This document shows positions 22,220 to 34,246 of a stretch of 64,000 nucleotides of DNA, one piece after another. The stretch covers positions 75,044,027 to 75,108,026 of the forward strand of contig JAYGXS010000001.1 in assembly GCA_036362985.1 (NCBI GenBank). The letters run 5' to 3'. The notes beneath the pieces are model-generated. The model saw only the letters and a program-made list of their open reading frames with translations, was not told the origin of the DNA and searched no databases. Made by a program: the position numbers and the translations under genes. Position 1 is the first letter of the stretch; each line of letters opens with the position of its first letter. The stretch is from Ligula intestinalis. Lineage: Eukaryota; Platyhelminthes; Cestoda; Diphyllobothriidea; Diphyllobothriidae.

Positions 22220-23720
22220 CTCTGGTAACAGTGGTGAAAAACCTTCAAGAGGTTTATGATTCAACCACTTCTGGGCCAGATAGTGTCTCACCCTTCCTCC
22301 TCAAGTACTGCTACTTTCAGACAGCCCTTGTTTTGACACACCTTATTCCTGACGATTCCAGATGACTGGTGTGCAAAAAGAATCCCGACTATCCCTAAAA
22401 AAACCATTGGTTTTGGTCATGCATCTTTTATTTCCTGTTGCCTGTTGTTCCGCGCTACTGAAGCTTGCTGAACGATGTGCCATAGCTGTTATCACGCCTC
22501 TTTTCCAATTCTTCCGTCCTTTTACAATTTGCATATAATGACAGGCGTAGTACCCTGGATGCTGTTGCACTTGCGGTCCATTCATCTCTAAGATATTTCG
22601 ATAAGGGTTGCCTTGGGTACGCATGTGTATTTCTCGACTACTCCTCCACCTTCAATACCACCGCGCATCATCTCCTTCTAAACAAACATTTCCACGTACA
22701 GTTCTCCCAACCGGGCTGTCTGTTGGCTTGGCTATTATTTTACCTCCCGTACGCAGCTCCTCCAAGCCGGTAAGCGAGTATCTACAGTCCTTCCCACAAA
22801 AATGAGGAGTTCTGCAAGGCTGGACCCCATCTCCTCATTTTTTTCCTTTAACTTACGATTTACAATCGCAAAATGACTGTGTGTGAAATATGCTCTTTAT
22901 ATTGTTGTTCGACTTGAAAATTAGACGCAGCTCCAGGTTCTGAAGGACGACCTGAATCAAGTCTCAGCATGGTCGTTAACAAATTGATTTCTACTATATA
23001 ATCGAAAATCAGCCTAGTCCGTTTTCTGATTGCAACCCTCTCCCAGTTCTGAGTCCGTAGACGTTCTGTCTAATGGGGTATCTACTTCTGGTACCTTAGT
23101 GTTTCTCTGAAATCTAATCTTTCATTGTTCCACAAATTAAAACTCTTCACTAAAATTCGTAAAATTCTTTCTGATATCTGTCGTGTACGTTCTTATTGAA
23201 AACCCCACTCTCTTATTTGCCTATTTATAGGTACCTGCATCTCTCATCTCATTCTCAATTATTTTGCTGTTATTTTTCAAGCTTTCTTTAGAAATGACTT
23301 GTCGATCTTCAAACGCATCCTCCAAATGCTGTCTTCAGCTACCGATCGCTAATGTGTGTTTTGATATTATAGCCGAATGACAATTCACAACGATCAAGCT
23401 GTTCAGTGAGCGAATTCTCGATAGTTTTACCCATCGCCCTCATCCTGACCTACTGCCGAGGTTTAAGACAGGTATTTTGCCAAAACATCGGTAGGTCAGC
23501 GTCCTGTATCGCCATTTCTAGTACGCAACCGCACAAATGAAAACGTCAACGTACAAAAAATGATATCGGAACGGTCTCCCTCAGAGATGTGCATGTTATG
23601 TAAGCTTTACAATTCTTGTGTATTTTTTATTCTAGTCTCTGGTCAGTGTTAATGGCGCCATGTTTGCTGAAGATCTTGGATTCCACTTTCAAAATAATTT
23701 TTATTCCTTCTTCTCTCTTA
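22220..23720 (+). pseudogene. LINE (CR1/Jockey-like) reverse transcriptase relic, copy 1
   Basis: In shifting frames the plus strand encodes pieces of a non-LTR RT: SPFLLKYCYF with LTHLIP near 22,290; RSTLDAVALAVHS near 22,550; then FLDYSSTFNT (motif A) near 22,630, followed by LLLNKH and SQPGCLLAWLLFYL. The 57.2-kb copy matches it along the same order (RSTLDAVALAAHS, FLDYSSAFNM). Several frameshifts and stops make it a pseudogene. The 3' end near 23,720 (TTTCAAAATAA) matches the 3' end of the other copy. Confidence 0.7.
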
Positions 23721-25300
23721 TGAGCAGCATAAATAGACTTGGAGCTACAATGCTGTATGAGTTCCTATTTTATGGCCTTAAAATGTCTAACAATAACAGA
23801 CCTTTTGTTAACTGAAGGACTGAGGATGAGAGGGAGAATGCAATTTTCTATAAAGTGAGTACAAGAAGGAATATTTCATGCATATTTTCTTTAAAGTACA
23901 TTTGAGCATCGAAATTTGTTGCGAAAAATACATGGTAATTAGGTCGTCATAAGACAAGTAAGTTGTAGGACTTAAGTTTTCCTTTAAATTTTATTAAAAT
24001 AAGCTAGATGCTTTTATAATGCAAACATGATACTAAACAAAATTTTTAATTGGATCTTAACGTGGCAGTATGTACCTTACAACTTCATTTTATTCATCAG
24101 CTTTTGGATGTGCAAGACGGTTGAATTCTCTTACTCTCAACGACAGTTCGTGTCGAGATACGATCATCAAAAATTGATTAGGATATTCACCGTTGTCTTT
24201 TAACGTCTGGAGAGTAGAATTATGCGAACTGGCATTTTTCATTTTGCGCTTTGGTTTCAGCATAGTTTCAAAAACAAAATTAAGCGGGAAATTTTCTTCT
24301 AGGTATGTCTAAAAATCAGACACTCAAGTATTTATTCAAAAAAAGAAGTTCATGGTTGGGTTATAGCGCCTTCTGTTATTTTACGATGCAAACATAAGCA
24401 TCATGTACACATGATTAGGGCTATCTTATATAGTGCTTTATATGAATTTAAGCATGGTGTATTTTGTTCGCCAAATATTTTGTAATAAGTACTTATTTTT
24501 GTTATCGACTGTCTATATAGCTCCTTTGATAGAAAGGGCCAAAATAAAATTATCTGCGTTAACTTTTACCAATCAGATCGCCGCAAAAAACATAGGAATG
24601 CTTTTCTCCGATCCTTGAATAAAAAACGCCAGGCACGCGATAGTTTATCTTGGTAAAAAGTGTTATGTCGAGGTCTTGCGCTAATTGGCAAATGTGAAGT
24701 AGTAAGGAATTAAGGAGCAGTAAATCTTCTTCATTTCCTGTATTGCATTTGACTTTGGCGCCGAACAGTAATTTGCAGCTTTGAAAAGCCAGTGAACTGC
24801 TGAGAAAAACTATTTGACGAGCTTGTGTGTTCACTTCGGGTTTCACAAAAAAGGAATGTTTCAGCTAGGCTTGAAAAGAACCACTGACAAGGAATGAGGG
24901 GTCCGGAATGTGTAAGACTGATTAATTTATAGCTATAGGCCAACTTTGCTGGCTCTCAGGGCCTTCGTGTAGCCAATGAGGTCTATAAAGCAAAAAATGA
25001 CAATCTGCGCACGTTTTGCACGGCTACTTGTTTGGCAGAGGTCTTGTAAGCTTCGAGTAAAAAATACACTTTCTCCTGAACAATTTAAACTACAAACTAG
25101 TGAAATTTGCTGATAAAAGGAGAAATCGAAATTAACGAAGTAGTTTACAAAAAGGAAATGCACTTGCCGGAAAAATAATGTCAGTTGCAGGCCAGTTCAG
25201 GTTACCACTCATACCCAGTATTATCAACGACAGTTACATAGAAGGACGCTGAATACGCAAGGCATGCAGAATTATAAGTGTGCAATTGTCATATCACCGC
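23721..25300. other. AT-rich, no recognised gene
   Basis: Minus-strand frames at 24,559-25,163 (95, 70 and 76 codons) overlap one another and have no domain I know. I found no splice or RNA signals to support a call. Confidence 0.3.
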
Positions 25301-25314
25301 ATACTCAATACAGG

Positions 25315-25890
25315 CTGGAAGCAACCATCAGGCGCCGAGTCATGAGGCCGAAAGACCCACTGCCACGGCAGGAAACGGCTGGAGTCGTTTGCCGGATTTG
25401 GTGTAGTTGTGGGCAAAGCAACTACGTCGGAGAAACAGGGAGATTACTCCAGACGCGAATGGCCGAGCATGCAGCGGCGGTGAGGAAGAAAGACGTCAAC
25501 TCCCAGGTTGCAGCTCACTCAACGGGACCCGGCCATATTTTCAAGTTTGAAGAGGCCGAAATCCTCGCAAGAGGGGACAACCGCGTGAGCCGCGAGCTGC
25601 TCGTGTCATGGTTCTCAGACCCCCAGTCCATCAACAAGCGCAACGATTTGGCGTTCCCATACTGTGTACTGAGAAATTTCCTGAGCAAGAGAATCAGTCA
25701 CGTTGGAAGGACTGGGCGCAACTCTGACGACAGCGGGCGTTATTGTCGAGCCATTATCAAACCTGCATCCGACGCGGACAAGAACGCTGTTCCAATTAAT
25801 GTGCAATCACCGGACCAATTAAGACCTCCAGTGGTGGCTACAGGAACGGATAATTATAGTACGCATGCGGGTGACCACTGTGAACTATAA
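25315..25890 (+). pseudogene. GIY-YIG endonuclease domain of the truncated PLE
   Basis: The open frame from the insertion edge encodes LEATIRRRVMRPKDPLPRQE, then GVVCRIWCSCGQ, NYVGETGRLLQTRMAEH and RELLVSWF. It is close to the 18.3-kb protein over its whole length. The first tyrosine of the domain is cysteine here (VVCRI against VVYRI), but there are no stops. No RT is present, so it cannot be autonomous. It runs to a stop at 25,888-25,890. Confidence 0.75.
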
Positions 25891-25953
25891 ATACCGTGCA
25901 ATCTGTGCATGTATCACCCCTTATCTGCGCATGTCTCAGACCTGTTTACGATT

Positions 25954-25991
25954 ACCTATGACTAAGGATTCCCGACGGAATCCGAAACGTC
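25954..25991 (+). ncRNA. Degenerate hammerhead-like hairpin in PLE-A1 tail
   Basis: A perfect 7-bp stem GGATTCC/GGAATCC with loop CGAC is followed by GAAACGTC, as in the A2 tails. The upstream CTGATGA core is not recognisable (ATGACTA instead), so it is probably inactive. The same form occurs at 12.2 and 49.7 kb. Confidence 0.35.
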
Positions 25992-26048
25992 AGGAAAATA
26001 AAGCCCTTGTTCCAGTGATCGCATCTTCTTCGTCAATACTCAATACAG

Positions 26049-27089
26049 TTAGCAGCCACACATTATTCGCTGGAATAAAATGTAGTAAAGCACCGGAAAA
26101 AGGCTTATAGGAGTACTAGGATAATTCGACTGATGTATTCAAATATAATTCGTTTTGCTTAAACTCGAACGTCATGCGACGTTGCTGGCAGATGATAACT
26201 CGGATGAAATTTCGCCGGTCAACAGTCACGTCAAGAGGGCCGAAGAAACCGCCTTAGTCCGAGGGACACAAAGTGGGCGATTCTTTCTTGCTTATCCTAT
26301 CGTAAGCTTGTTGCTGTATCGACAGCAGAAGGCTCCCCAAATCACAAGTTAGGAAATTCGGATTGAACTAGAACAACTTTAATGTGCTTACGTGGCCTCG
26401 TAAGAGCTGCTGCAAGCGCCGCATACAAAAGACAGTCGAGTCGGTGAAAAAATGTCCGCTGCTGCGAAGCCCAGTGTGTGGAGTGTGTCCTTAGCCCGTT
26501 AGGTGGCACGGCGCTTATCGATTGGTTCGATTGGATAAGGACACACTCCGCACTCAGGGCTTCGCAGTGGTTTATAAAGAAGGTAGAGGAGTTTGTCACG
26601 TGCGAGTACACAAAGACATGGCTAGCGAAGAGAGGATGAGTCAACGCAGCAATACGGAGCGCAGGCTCTCACATTTCTCTCCCTTAAGAGATGAAAAATT
26701 GACTGCTTTGGGTGTCACATTTCCAGTCGCTTATTCAAACACAACGGTCAGTTCTTGGAGGACATTCAGTAAATAGCCATAGACCAAACGAGCTCCTTTG
26801 ATCTTTTGACGTCTTGTCCGTTTCCGTCTATTTCCTAGAGTCTGGCTGTGGAAACCTGTGAAATATTTCTGAAGAGAAATGCAATGGTACAGTGAATTGC
26901 CACGGACAAATCTTCAATCTCCTTCATTTTTCTCTCAAGACATGTAATACTTTTGGCGGCCTAAACACCTATGTGATCAAAGATTTAGACATTTACAATC
27001 GAGGCCTTTCTTAAACTGTCGGAGCTGCTGATCTTCTGACATCACAGACCACAATTTTTAGTTTTGTACGTGAATGATACTTCCACCTT
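26049..27089. other. No recognised gene; hairpin inside
   Basis: Apart from the inverted repeat at 26,462-26,567 I see short overlapping frames only. Confidence 0.3.
26462..26567. repeat. 32-bp inverted repeat with 42-base centre
   Basis: Arms CTGCGAAGCCC...AGTGTGTCCTTA (26,462-26,493) and its inverse (26,536-26,567) match except for a few central bases. The inner 7 bp (GTCCTTA/TAAGGAC) and a GGTTCGATT in the centre recall a tRNA acceptor and T arm, but the rest of a tRNA is missing. Confidence 0.55.
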
Positions 27090-27099
27090 CTTGTACTGA

Positions 27100-27995
27100 G
27101 ACCAGATACACATCTTCAGCGCCATCTTCTTGGCGATACCATTTACGATGAAGGAGAACGAAAACAATGAGTGTCACCTCCTCGAGGTCATTTTTGCCTC
27201 AAAGATAATGGTGGTATACCATCGTAAGTGCTCGAGAATACGAAAATTTACGTCGCAATTGCCGAGTTTAAACGGCATCCTTCGATTCAGGCGAAAGCGT
27301 GGGTTTTTCAGGGCGCCAACTCAGGCACTGCTGCAAACTAGGATACAAGGTTATTGAAAAGCAATTCTATCGATGTGTGGTGAGCTCAAATGGTTACACG
27401 CGCAAATCTTTTGACCATTTCATACTCAAAGTAGATGGAAGGCTAGACCGCACCGGACCAAAATTGTGGCAAACGATTTCGTAGATCTTAAATTTTTCCG
27501 CAACCACCAGCCGCTTGTTAAAAAGAAACTGAGCGATGACTTTGGATGCATATGGTTGAGCGTGCGGCCTGTTGAGACGGAATAACGCCAGTCTTCAGTG
27601 GGTGAATTGTTCGAAAGGACCCCGTCACCAAATGCAATCACGGTGAGGCCAAAAACCCTTGCAAACTGATGATCATGAAAACCGCGATCTATGGATGAGA
27701 CGACAATCTACAAGTGCAGCTCAAAGGACCAACAGGAGAGGTTAAATTGTGTCAATTAAAGACCCAAACATAAAGGGCTAAACGATCCTCGGAGCAAACG
27801 CGACCACCAGCAGTGTATGCGGTTACTACTAATTTAGATAGATACGAAGTTGCAAAGCAGCTGTACCGTATTAATCACATGCCCATCGTGCAGCCATTAC
27901 TCTTATATTTAGTTGGTTCTGATGAGAATAAAATTATGGGAGTCCGACCCATTAAATAAATAAAAGTCTTGTTCCAGTGCTCGCATTTTTCCGTT
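27100..27995 (+). pseudogene. Strongly decayed Penelope-like element
   Basis: Scattered matches follow the PLE order. FTMKENENNECHLLEVIFAS near 27,140 corresponds to the late RT segment with the FLDV motif. SSNGYTRKSFDHFILK near 27,390 corresponds to the linker FRENDYPRNFVNRCL. A tail with CTGATGA, AATAAA and TCTTGTTCCAGTGCTCGC ends near 27,990. Frameshifts are numerous and the nuclease is not recognisable. The tail is the firmest part; the coding assignment is moderate. Confidence 0.5.
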
Positions 27996-28824
27996 TTCTC
28001 TTTCATTTTCCATTCACAGCTGAATTGCTGTGCCTATTTCTGCGATTTTGAAGCGTTGCACACTGTTGCACATGTTCCCCTTTTTTTCTGAGAACGATGC
28101 TTATTGGATGTTTACGACTTCTGCGTGAATTCAATTTCATTTTAGGTGGTTCATGCATCCTAGCGATTTGGACCACCAATATAAGTAACTACACTGTACT
28201 GAGCAGTGTATTGGCGGGGCATAATTGCGCATTTGTTGTTCTTTAAATCATACATATTGCTCGAAGATTATTTCACAAAGCTAAATCACCTTTTTACAGG
28301 GTGAACTAATAGTTCTATGACGATTAAATGTACCCATAAGTATTTGTGAGACTATTTTTAAAGTCAAGCTGTATCCATTTCCCCGCGTATTATCGTCTGG
28401 TATTTAAATAAGGAAGGTTAAAAGTCTGCGTTTAGTGGTATCGTACAGCTGAGACGATGAGGTTCCAGAAGATTTTTAGGACGTAAACACATAATGATGA
28501 ACCCAGAAGAGTATAAATGCAGTTTTTTATAATGCACGGCATAAATCTGAGAGGGAAGGGCATATATTTCTTGACAATATGAAAATCATTATTGAACCTT
28601 GCATATTCACCTAAACCGTGCATAAAAAGCAAACTGAGAGCTATGGTCTAGAGGGACTGGGCTAGTTTGTGATCTGAAGGTGGAAAATTTAAAAGGCAAA
28701 GGAAAATAAATGACGGTTGATGCTAAAGGCATAGTAAACAATTTGATATTTCGCTATCAGTTCATCCTTATGTATGAATACAGGGTACTTGAATCTTAGT
28801 CAAATGTTCATTGAGTGCCTTCAG
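27996..28824. other. No recognised feature
   Basis: AT-rich sequence between the decayed PLE and a candidate exon. Confidence 0.3.
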
Positions 28825-29007
28825 GTTATTTATACCACCTGTTGACCAATGGTTCCAAATTCCGCCTATTACTGTTACAAGGCAATGATGAGCATTTACG
28901 TTTGGCATTTGAGCTCATTTTTGATAACAAACAACTTTTTGTCGTTTATGAACTTGGTAAACTCAACGAATTGCAATCGTCACAACGTAGTGCGATTTCG
29001 CAGAGGG
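28825..29007 (+). CDS. Candidate internal exon, product not recognised
   Basis: A 183-base segment open in one frame lies between an acceptor (TGCCTTCAG ending at 28,824) and a strong donor (GAGGG|GTAAGT at 29,008). It would encode 60 residues beginning YLYHLLTNGSKFRLLLLQGN and including FELIFDNKQLFVVYELGKL. It starts with two bases and ends with one base of split codons. I recognise no family. No neighbouring exon was found on this strand, so it may be a chance open segment. Confidence 0.3.
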
Positions 29008-29967
29008 GTAAGTAGAACAGACTGACTAGGAGCCTCATCAGGCAAATACGTTATACTTTTCGAAAATTCCCATTGAAAATTTCAGAAGATAAATTGGCGA
29101 ACATACGTTTGTTTTCGATAAATCCTCGTCAGGCTTTTACATTTATATGGTATGAATAAACTATGGTGGTTGGTGGACAGATGAAGTGTTCTTGTTGTCG
29201 TGGTCGGGAGGAGGGGAGGAAGGGGGGTGGGGGGAGTTGGGGAAGTTGAGGTCAGAATGTCAATGTCTAGACGGCCCGGCGTCCAAGACCGCTGATTAGG
29301 TGTGCATATTCCGGAAATATCTTTAAGAGCATATTCAGCAGGACTCCAAATTGTTTTATTTTCCCTAAATGCAGTATAAACAAACGGTTGAGTATAAATC
29401 CGTACAAAATTTTAAAAATGTAATTGACTTGAGGTAAAACTTCGAACACAAATGTTATAGGGATGTTACAATATTGGGCACAGCGCACGCCGATGTCAAT
29501 TTTTGGACAAAAGGAAATTCAAATATTATGCAGTTACATTATACTTTTTAAAAATAAGCTGACCTAAGTAATTGTTGACGCGCGGCTGTTCCAGCAGAAT
29601 GGTGTTCTGACAAAGCACCGGCAATTTTGGCAAGTTTCAGGAGAGCCCTGTGGTAATCTTATATAATCAGTGTCACTTGACTCTACTGAACCAGAGGTTT
29701 TTCGTAGTGCATTACAAACGGCAAATAATTATTTCAATTTGGCATGGATAATTGATTCTTCGGAGCGAAAAAAATGCTTCGCTTTTTGTACTTGGCATAA
29801 ATCATACTTACTCTTGTAAATACATTTAATACGTGCTGCATAAGACAAATATTTGAGCATTTATGTATAAGATACTCACATTGTCAATTGACGTGTGGAT
29901 ATAATAGTTTTATCAATTGAATAGATACTTGATTTGTTTGTAGATTTAGTATTATCGTTGGTCTGTC
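29008..29967. other. No recognised gene; G-rich run
   Basis: 29,205-29,250 is strongly G-rich on the plus strand (GGGAGGAGGGGAGGAAGGGG and following) and could form a G-quadruplex. Nothing else is assigned. Confidence 0.35.
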
Positions 29968-30697
29968 TTATAAAAAGAAATCTTCGCCATCTAACATCCA
30001 CCGAAAACGTTCAGTCTGGTACAATGCTACTCTACTTGTAAGTAACGAGCCGTTTATGTCCCGATCTGTCAACACAGCTGTAACCGTTCCTGGATATTTC
30101 AGAACAGTGTCCTGTGCGAATTTTTCATAGTCGTGACAGTCAACAAGTGTGGGCATGCAGTTCAATAGAAAAATTTGCTCGATACTTCAGCAAGTAATCA
30201 GGGAGATAACTTCTATTTCCCCTCCAATCATCCCTTTCTTTATACTTCTAAGCGCACTTATATCCCTCTAGGCAACTGACTGAAAGGTAGTCGGCTATAC
30301 TCGCTTGCTTTTTAACTGCCGGTCCGCGTTATGTTTAATCGTTGTGGATAAAGATAGCTATCACCAGAGTTTTGGTTCTATCGTCGAAAACCTGGAAAGA
30401 AAAAACTTTCGCTTGCTAGTTCCTGCAAGACTGGAGCAATTTACTGTCACATAAGCACGCGAAACCTTTTTGACAACATCTTCATTACTTTTAAAAATAG
30501 GTTGCTGGAAACTCCTTTTTAGAAATGTTACTTTTTGTTAACAGCAGTCATTACTCTAGAAAACTACGTTTGTCAGTCTTGCTCCTCTAAGATATTCAAG
30601 ACTTGGCAACCTTCATAATCCTTTACTGCGAGCCCACACAGGCCTTCTTGACCCGTCCTGATAAGGAAGCTGGCGTAGAAGGGATCGAGGAAAAAGA
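29968..30697 (-). CDS. Candidate 3' end of a gene with two exons, product not recognised
   Basis: On the minus strand, exon A (30,697-30,627) follows an AG and encodes FFLDPFYASFLIRTGQEG plus LCGLA, ending at a good donor GTAAAG. Exon B (30,177-29,968) starts in the matching phase after a TCGAG acceptor and encodes 69 residues, including LVDCHDYEKFAQDTVLKYPG and ALYQTERFRWMLDGEDFFL, then TAA. Codon use and composition look like a real protein and not a transposon. The splice phases agree (0/0), but a missed middle exon is possible. Upstream exons would lie beyond 30,700, where the hAT insertion begins at 31,047. I do not recognise the family. Confidence 0.35.
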
Positions 30698-31196
30698 CTA
30701 TAAATTATAACAACCTGAACAATTAACACACACGTCCTTATAATAAAACCCATAAAATTTTGACATTCAAAACTTGATAGCTTATTTACCTCCAGAATTG
30801 CGTAACCAAAAGAGTTTTTGTATTTAAATTTTTACGAATCATTACTGACAATCACGTCTCTTATACAAGACTCAGTTTGTAAATAAGGTTTTTATACCCC
30901 TTGGGAAAATCGTAAGCAGTTAGTTTTGCTTTCCCTCGTCATATACTTAAGTTGTAATTAGGAAACGCATTTGCAGTAAGGTAATTTCCAAATTTTAATT
31001 TGTGCGCAAACTTAGTTAATGTAGTGCACCTCCTATACCCCTAGTTCAGGGGTCGGCAACCTTTTTAACTCAGCGAGCCAAGAAAGCAAATATTTGGAAA
31101 TATATTTCAGTGAGAGCCATATAGTATATTTTAAAATGAAATTCTATTAAATGCGAGCAGTTATTCTTTTGAATAATTTTCTTATGATACTCATTG

Positions 31197-33083
31197 CTAA
31201 TGTGACTTCTGGTGTTGCATGGATTGGCTGATGGTTTTATGGTCTGGTCGGTAGTTTGTGATGTTAAGCTTCATGCAAGCGTTGAGGCTTTCATCCGTTA
31301 GACGTGATCGTAGGGTGAACTTGATGTACCTAAGATGTGAGAATGACTGCTCATATGCATACGTAGATCCAAACAAGGTCAATACAGCAATACTCACACG
31401 CTGCAGTGTGTGGTATGTGACCGGAAGCGTGTTCCAAGTTTTAATTATCAGCTGGTCTTCGGGTTGAAGTTTTTTATTTTCTGTCCACATGTTCTTGCTT
31501 GCCAACGCCGCTTTATGTCGTGCGATCCTTTCCAAATCTTCATTGAGTGATTGAACTTATGCACCCACATGTCTGAGGCTTTAAGGTCAGTGAATTCTTC
31601 TTTGAAATATCTAACTGAGACACCAGGAATATAACCTAGGTCGGCCGTGTTCAGTGAGCACTCGTTTGGATGGGTGATAAACTTAAAAAGACGAATGTAC
31701 TCTCGAAATCCTCCAAAACTTGCTTTGAACGACTGTAAAAGACTGGACGTGAAGCCAACTTGCTGGTGGAGATCAAAGTTTTGAGATGATACACTTACTG
31801 TGCATGCATCTTTATATTGTCTTAAATATTCAAAATGCAGTGATCGATCTGATTCAAGATCCATGATAAAGAATTTAAGCTTGTTTTCAAAAGCAAACAC
31901 GGATTGTTGAAGGAATAACACTGTCTTTCCACTGCCTTGCAATTTGACGTTAATTTGGTTCAGATGTTCGGTCATATCCACGAGATAGTAAAACAAGAGG
32001 AATCATTCAATTTCGGTCAGCTCACGAAGCTCAACGCCCTTCATTTCAAGGAAATCCGGAAAACGACTAAGCACCTTCCCTTTTGACAACCAACGTACCT
32101 TGCTGTGCAAAATCAAACCATGATAGTTATTTTCAACTTCACACAGCAGTGTGTTAAATTGTCGATCATTCGAGGCTCGAGCAGCAATAAAGTTAATCAC
32201 ACGAATGGCCAGCGACATCACTTCGCCAAGCTGCCCGTCACATATCTGAGCACATAGAGCTTCCTGTTACAGAATGCAATGGAAACGTAGGATGGGCCTC
32301 TTTTCATATTCACAGAGAAGCGCCACAAATCCTTTGTTTTTCCCCGCAATACATGGAGCACCATCAGTACACCCTGAGATAAGTTAACCCGTAGGTAGTT
32401 TTTTTTTTCTTTAGTGAAATCCATGAAAGAATTGAATAAATCCTCACCTCTTGTGGACCCTTTTATTGGCCAAACCGCAAGACTATTTCCAGCAGCATAT
32501 CTTGCAATCACACTGAACTGCACCAAATGGCTTACGTCTGTTGACCCATCCAAAGCCAGGGAAAAGAACGAAGCTGCCTTCATGTCTTTCGCTCGCGTTT
32601 CCTTCATGTGGGTTGCCATCATGATGGTACGCTCATGAACAGTTTTTGACGACAAATGCGTGTCTTGTATCCGTTTACTTATCTTGTCTTTGTTCGGAAT
32701 GTCATCAAAAAGTTTATCAGCTATCCAGAATGAACGTTTTAGCAAACTCGCCATCCGTTCCTAACTATTGCTAAAGATCCAGCAAATTTCGCGGAGTCAT
32801 AGTCACCTTGCTGGTTCCATACGCGGAGGTGCTTCAGGCTGGTTTATAACCTGCTCATTAGCTCTTGGCAGGCTTTCTTTGGGCTATCTCCCTCAGAGTA
32901 TTTTGCTGCAAAGGTATCATGGTGCGCGTTGAAGTGACGCTTTACATTCGACCGTTTCATCAATGTAACCTCGTCATTGCAAATTAGACACACCACATAA
33001 TCTGCTCTCTGCACAAACGCGAATTTTTCGGCCCATTCGTCCTGAAATGTACAATACTCCCCATGTCTTTTTCGTTTCGCCAT
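31197..33083 (-). pseudogene. hAT transposase with BED zinc finger (GTF2IRD2/ZBED-like), broken
   Basis: The reading frame starts at MAKRKRHGEYC (33,083) with a BED-type finger: CLIC, then HFNAHH about 20 residues later. After a stop near 32,844 and frameshifts it continues as FFSLALDGSTDVSHLVQFSV (the first acidic residue of the hAT RNase-H fold) at about 32,580-32,520, RVINFIAARASNDRQFNTLL near 32,190, and FYYLVDMTEHLNQ at 31,990. It ends with the hAT dimerisation segment RVSIAVLTLFGSTYAYEQSF and SRLTDESLNACMKL near 31,250-31,390, stopping at 31,197. At least three frame breaks make it inactive. In the family the protein cuts at the terminal repeats and reinserts the element. Confidence 0.8.
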
Positions 33084-34246
33084 ACTCTTTGTTGCAGAGA
33101 TTAACTTTGGGCAAATGAGAGGGCGAGAGTGTGGCGTTTGCAGATGGGCGATCCGTCTGATAAAAGAAAGCAGTCGGATATTAGGATCGATTTATTATTA
33201 GTCCACAGGGCAAGTTTTTTGCGACTGGAATGTTTGGTCCGTCTGGGGGGCATAAACACGAGGCACTACGTGTAACAAAGCCGGCTGGCCTATGCGCGTA
33301 AGATAGCCTTGTCTGCCAGCGTGACCTTGACCAAGGTGAGGTCAAGTCTGCGAACTGTCGTGCTTTAGTAGAGCGTCTGTTATTTAGCGAGCTTGTCGTC
33401 GCTGTTGGGACGCGGGAGAAAATGGAAGCAATTGTTGTCGGCAAGCCGGAAAGGGACCAGTTAGGTCAAACTTAGGTGTGCCGAAATTCTAGATGTTGGT
33501 CGAGATTAAATTGATTCTAATACGCGTCACGGTGGCGGCACGTCATTGGAGGGGGACGGCTACAATGCATGCCGTCCTCCCCCTTTGTTCTCCAACACCC
33601 ACTGCCCCAAAGTCATGTGTTGCCACAACCTACTGTTCCAATGCTCTCCTGCCCTGACCCCCCCCCCCCCGTCCCCCGTTCCCCGAAGCTTCACCTCACA
33701 TCTGCGTCTGGGAGCCCAGTAACAGCTGCGCGAGCGTCCCCCTTCCTTCGGTTTTCTAGTGGCCCCCAGACCGCCGCCCTGGCGACCGCAGTTGACTCAG
33801 TCACGCAAACACAGCCGAGCATACACGCACGTCCAAATAACTAAGGGCTATTTGAATACCCCAACCCTCGCCCGATGCAGCCAAGATCTTTACAGGCGAC
33901 ATTCCCTCGGGCAAGTGCAAAATGCCAATAACAGAACAATTGAACCTACTCCGCAATCCTACTGCATCAGCTGTCACCACTGTCTCAAGCTCTCTCAGGT
34001 TTGGCTGAGTGCAATCAACAGTAGCCCTGGCTTCGCCATTGGCCACTGCCACTTGGGATAGCAACTGGGATTTCTGTACATAATAAAACACTCCTTCTGG
34101 TGACTGTTGTCTTTTAACTTTCAACCTGGGATTCGGCCTGATGATTTTATTGATAGGAGTACAACCCACTACTTACATCCCTAAAGAGTAACCAAAATCA
34201 TAAAAATCTGGAGTTTCTGAGAGAGCCATACGCAATCATCAAAAGA
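33084..34246 (-). other. hAT 5' non-coding region
   Basis: This 1.1 kb lies between the first transposase codon and the 5' end. It is also present in the second copy, which preserves long matching blocks at 61,800-62,620. Open frames on either strand (for example 33,801-34,169 minus) do not resemble transposase and are broken in the other copy, so I treat them as non-coding. Confidence 0.5.

Larger units (their letters stand above)
25314..26035 (+). mobile_element. 5'-truncated Penelope-like element PLE-A1 with 13-bp target duplication
   Basis: A 722-bp insertion is bounded by a perfect 13-bp direct repeat, ATACTCAATACAG, at 25,301-25,313 and 26,036-26,048. It begins inside the linker of the PLE protein and retains the whole GIY-YIG domain and the 3' tail, ending in TCTTCTTCG. 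5' truncation and target-site duplication are what target-primed reverse transcription gives. Confidence 0.8.

Noticed and set aside
33801..34169. Minus-strand 122-codon gene and overlapping plus-strand frames
   Set aside because: They lie within the 5' non-coding part of the hAT element and are not preserved in the second copy.
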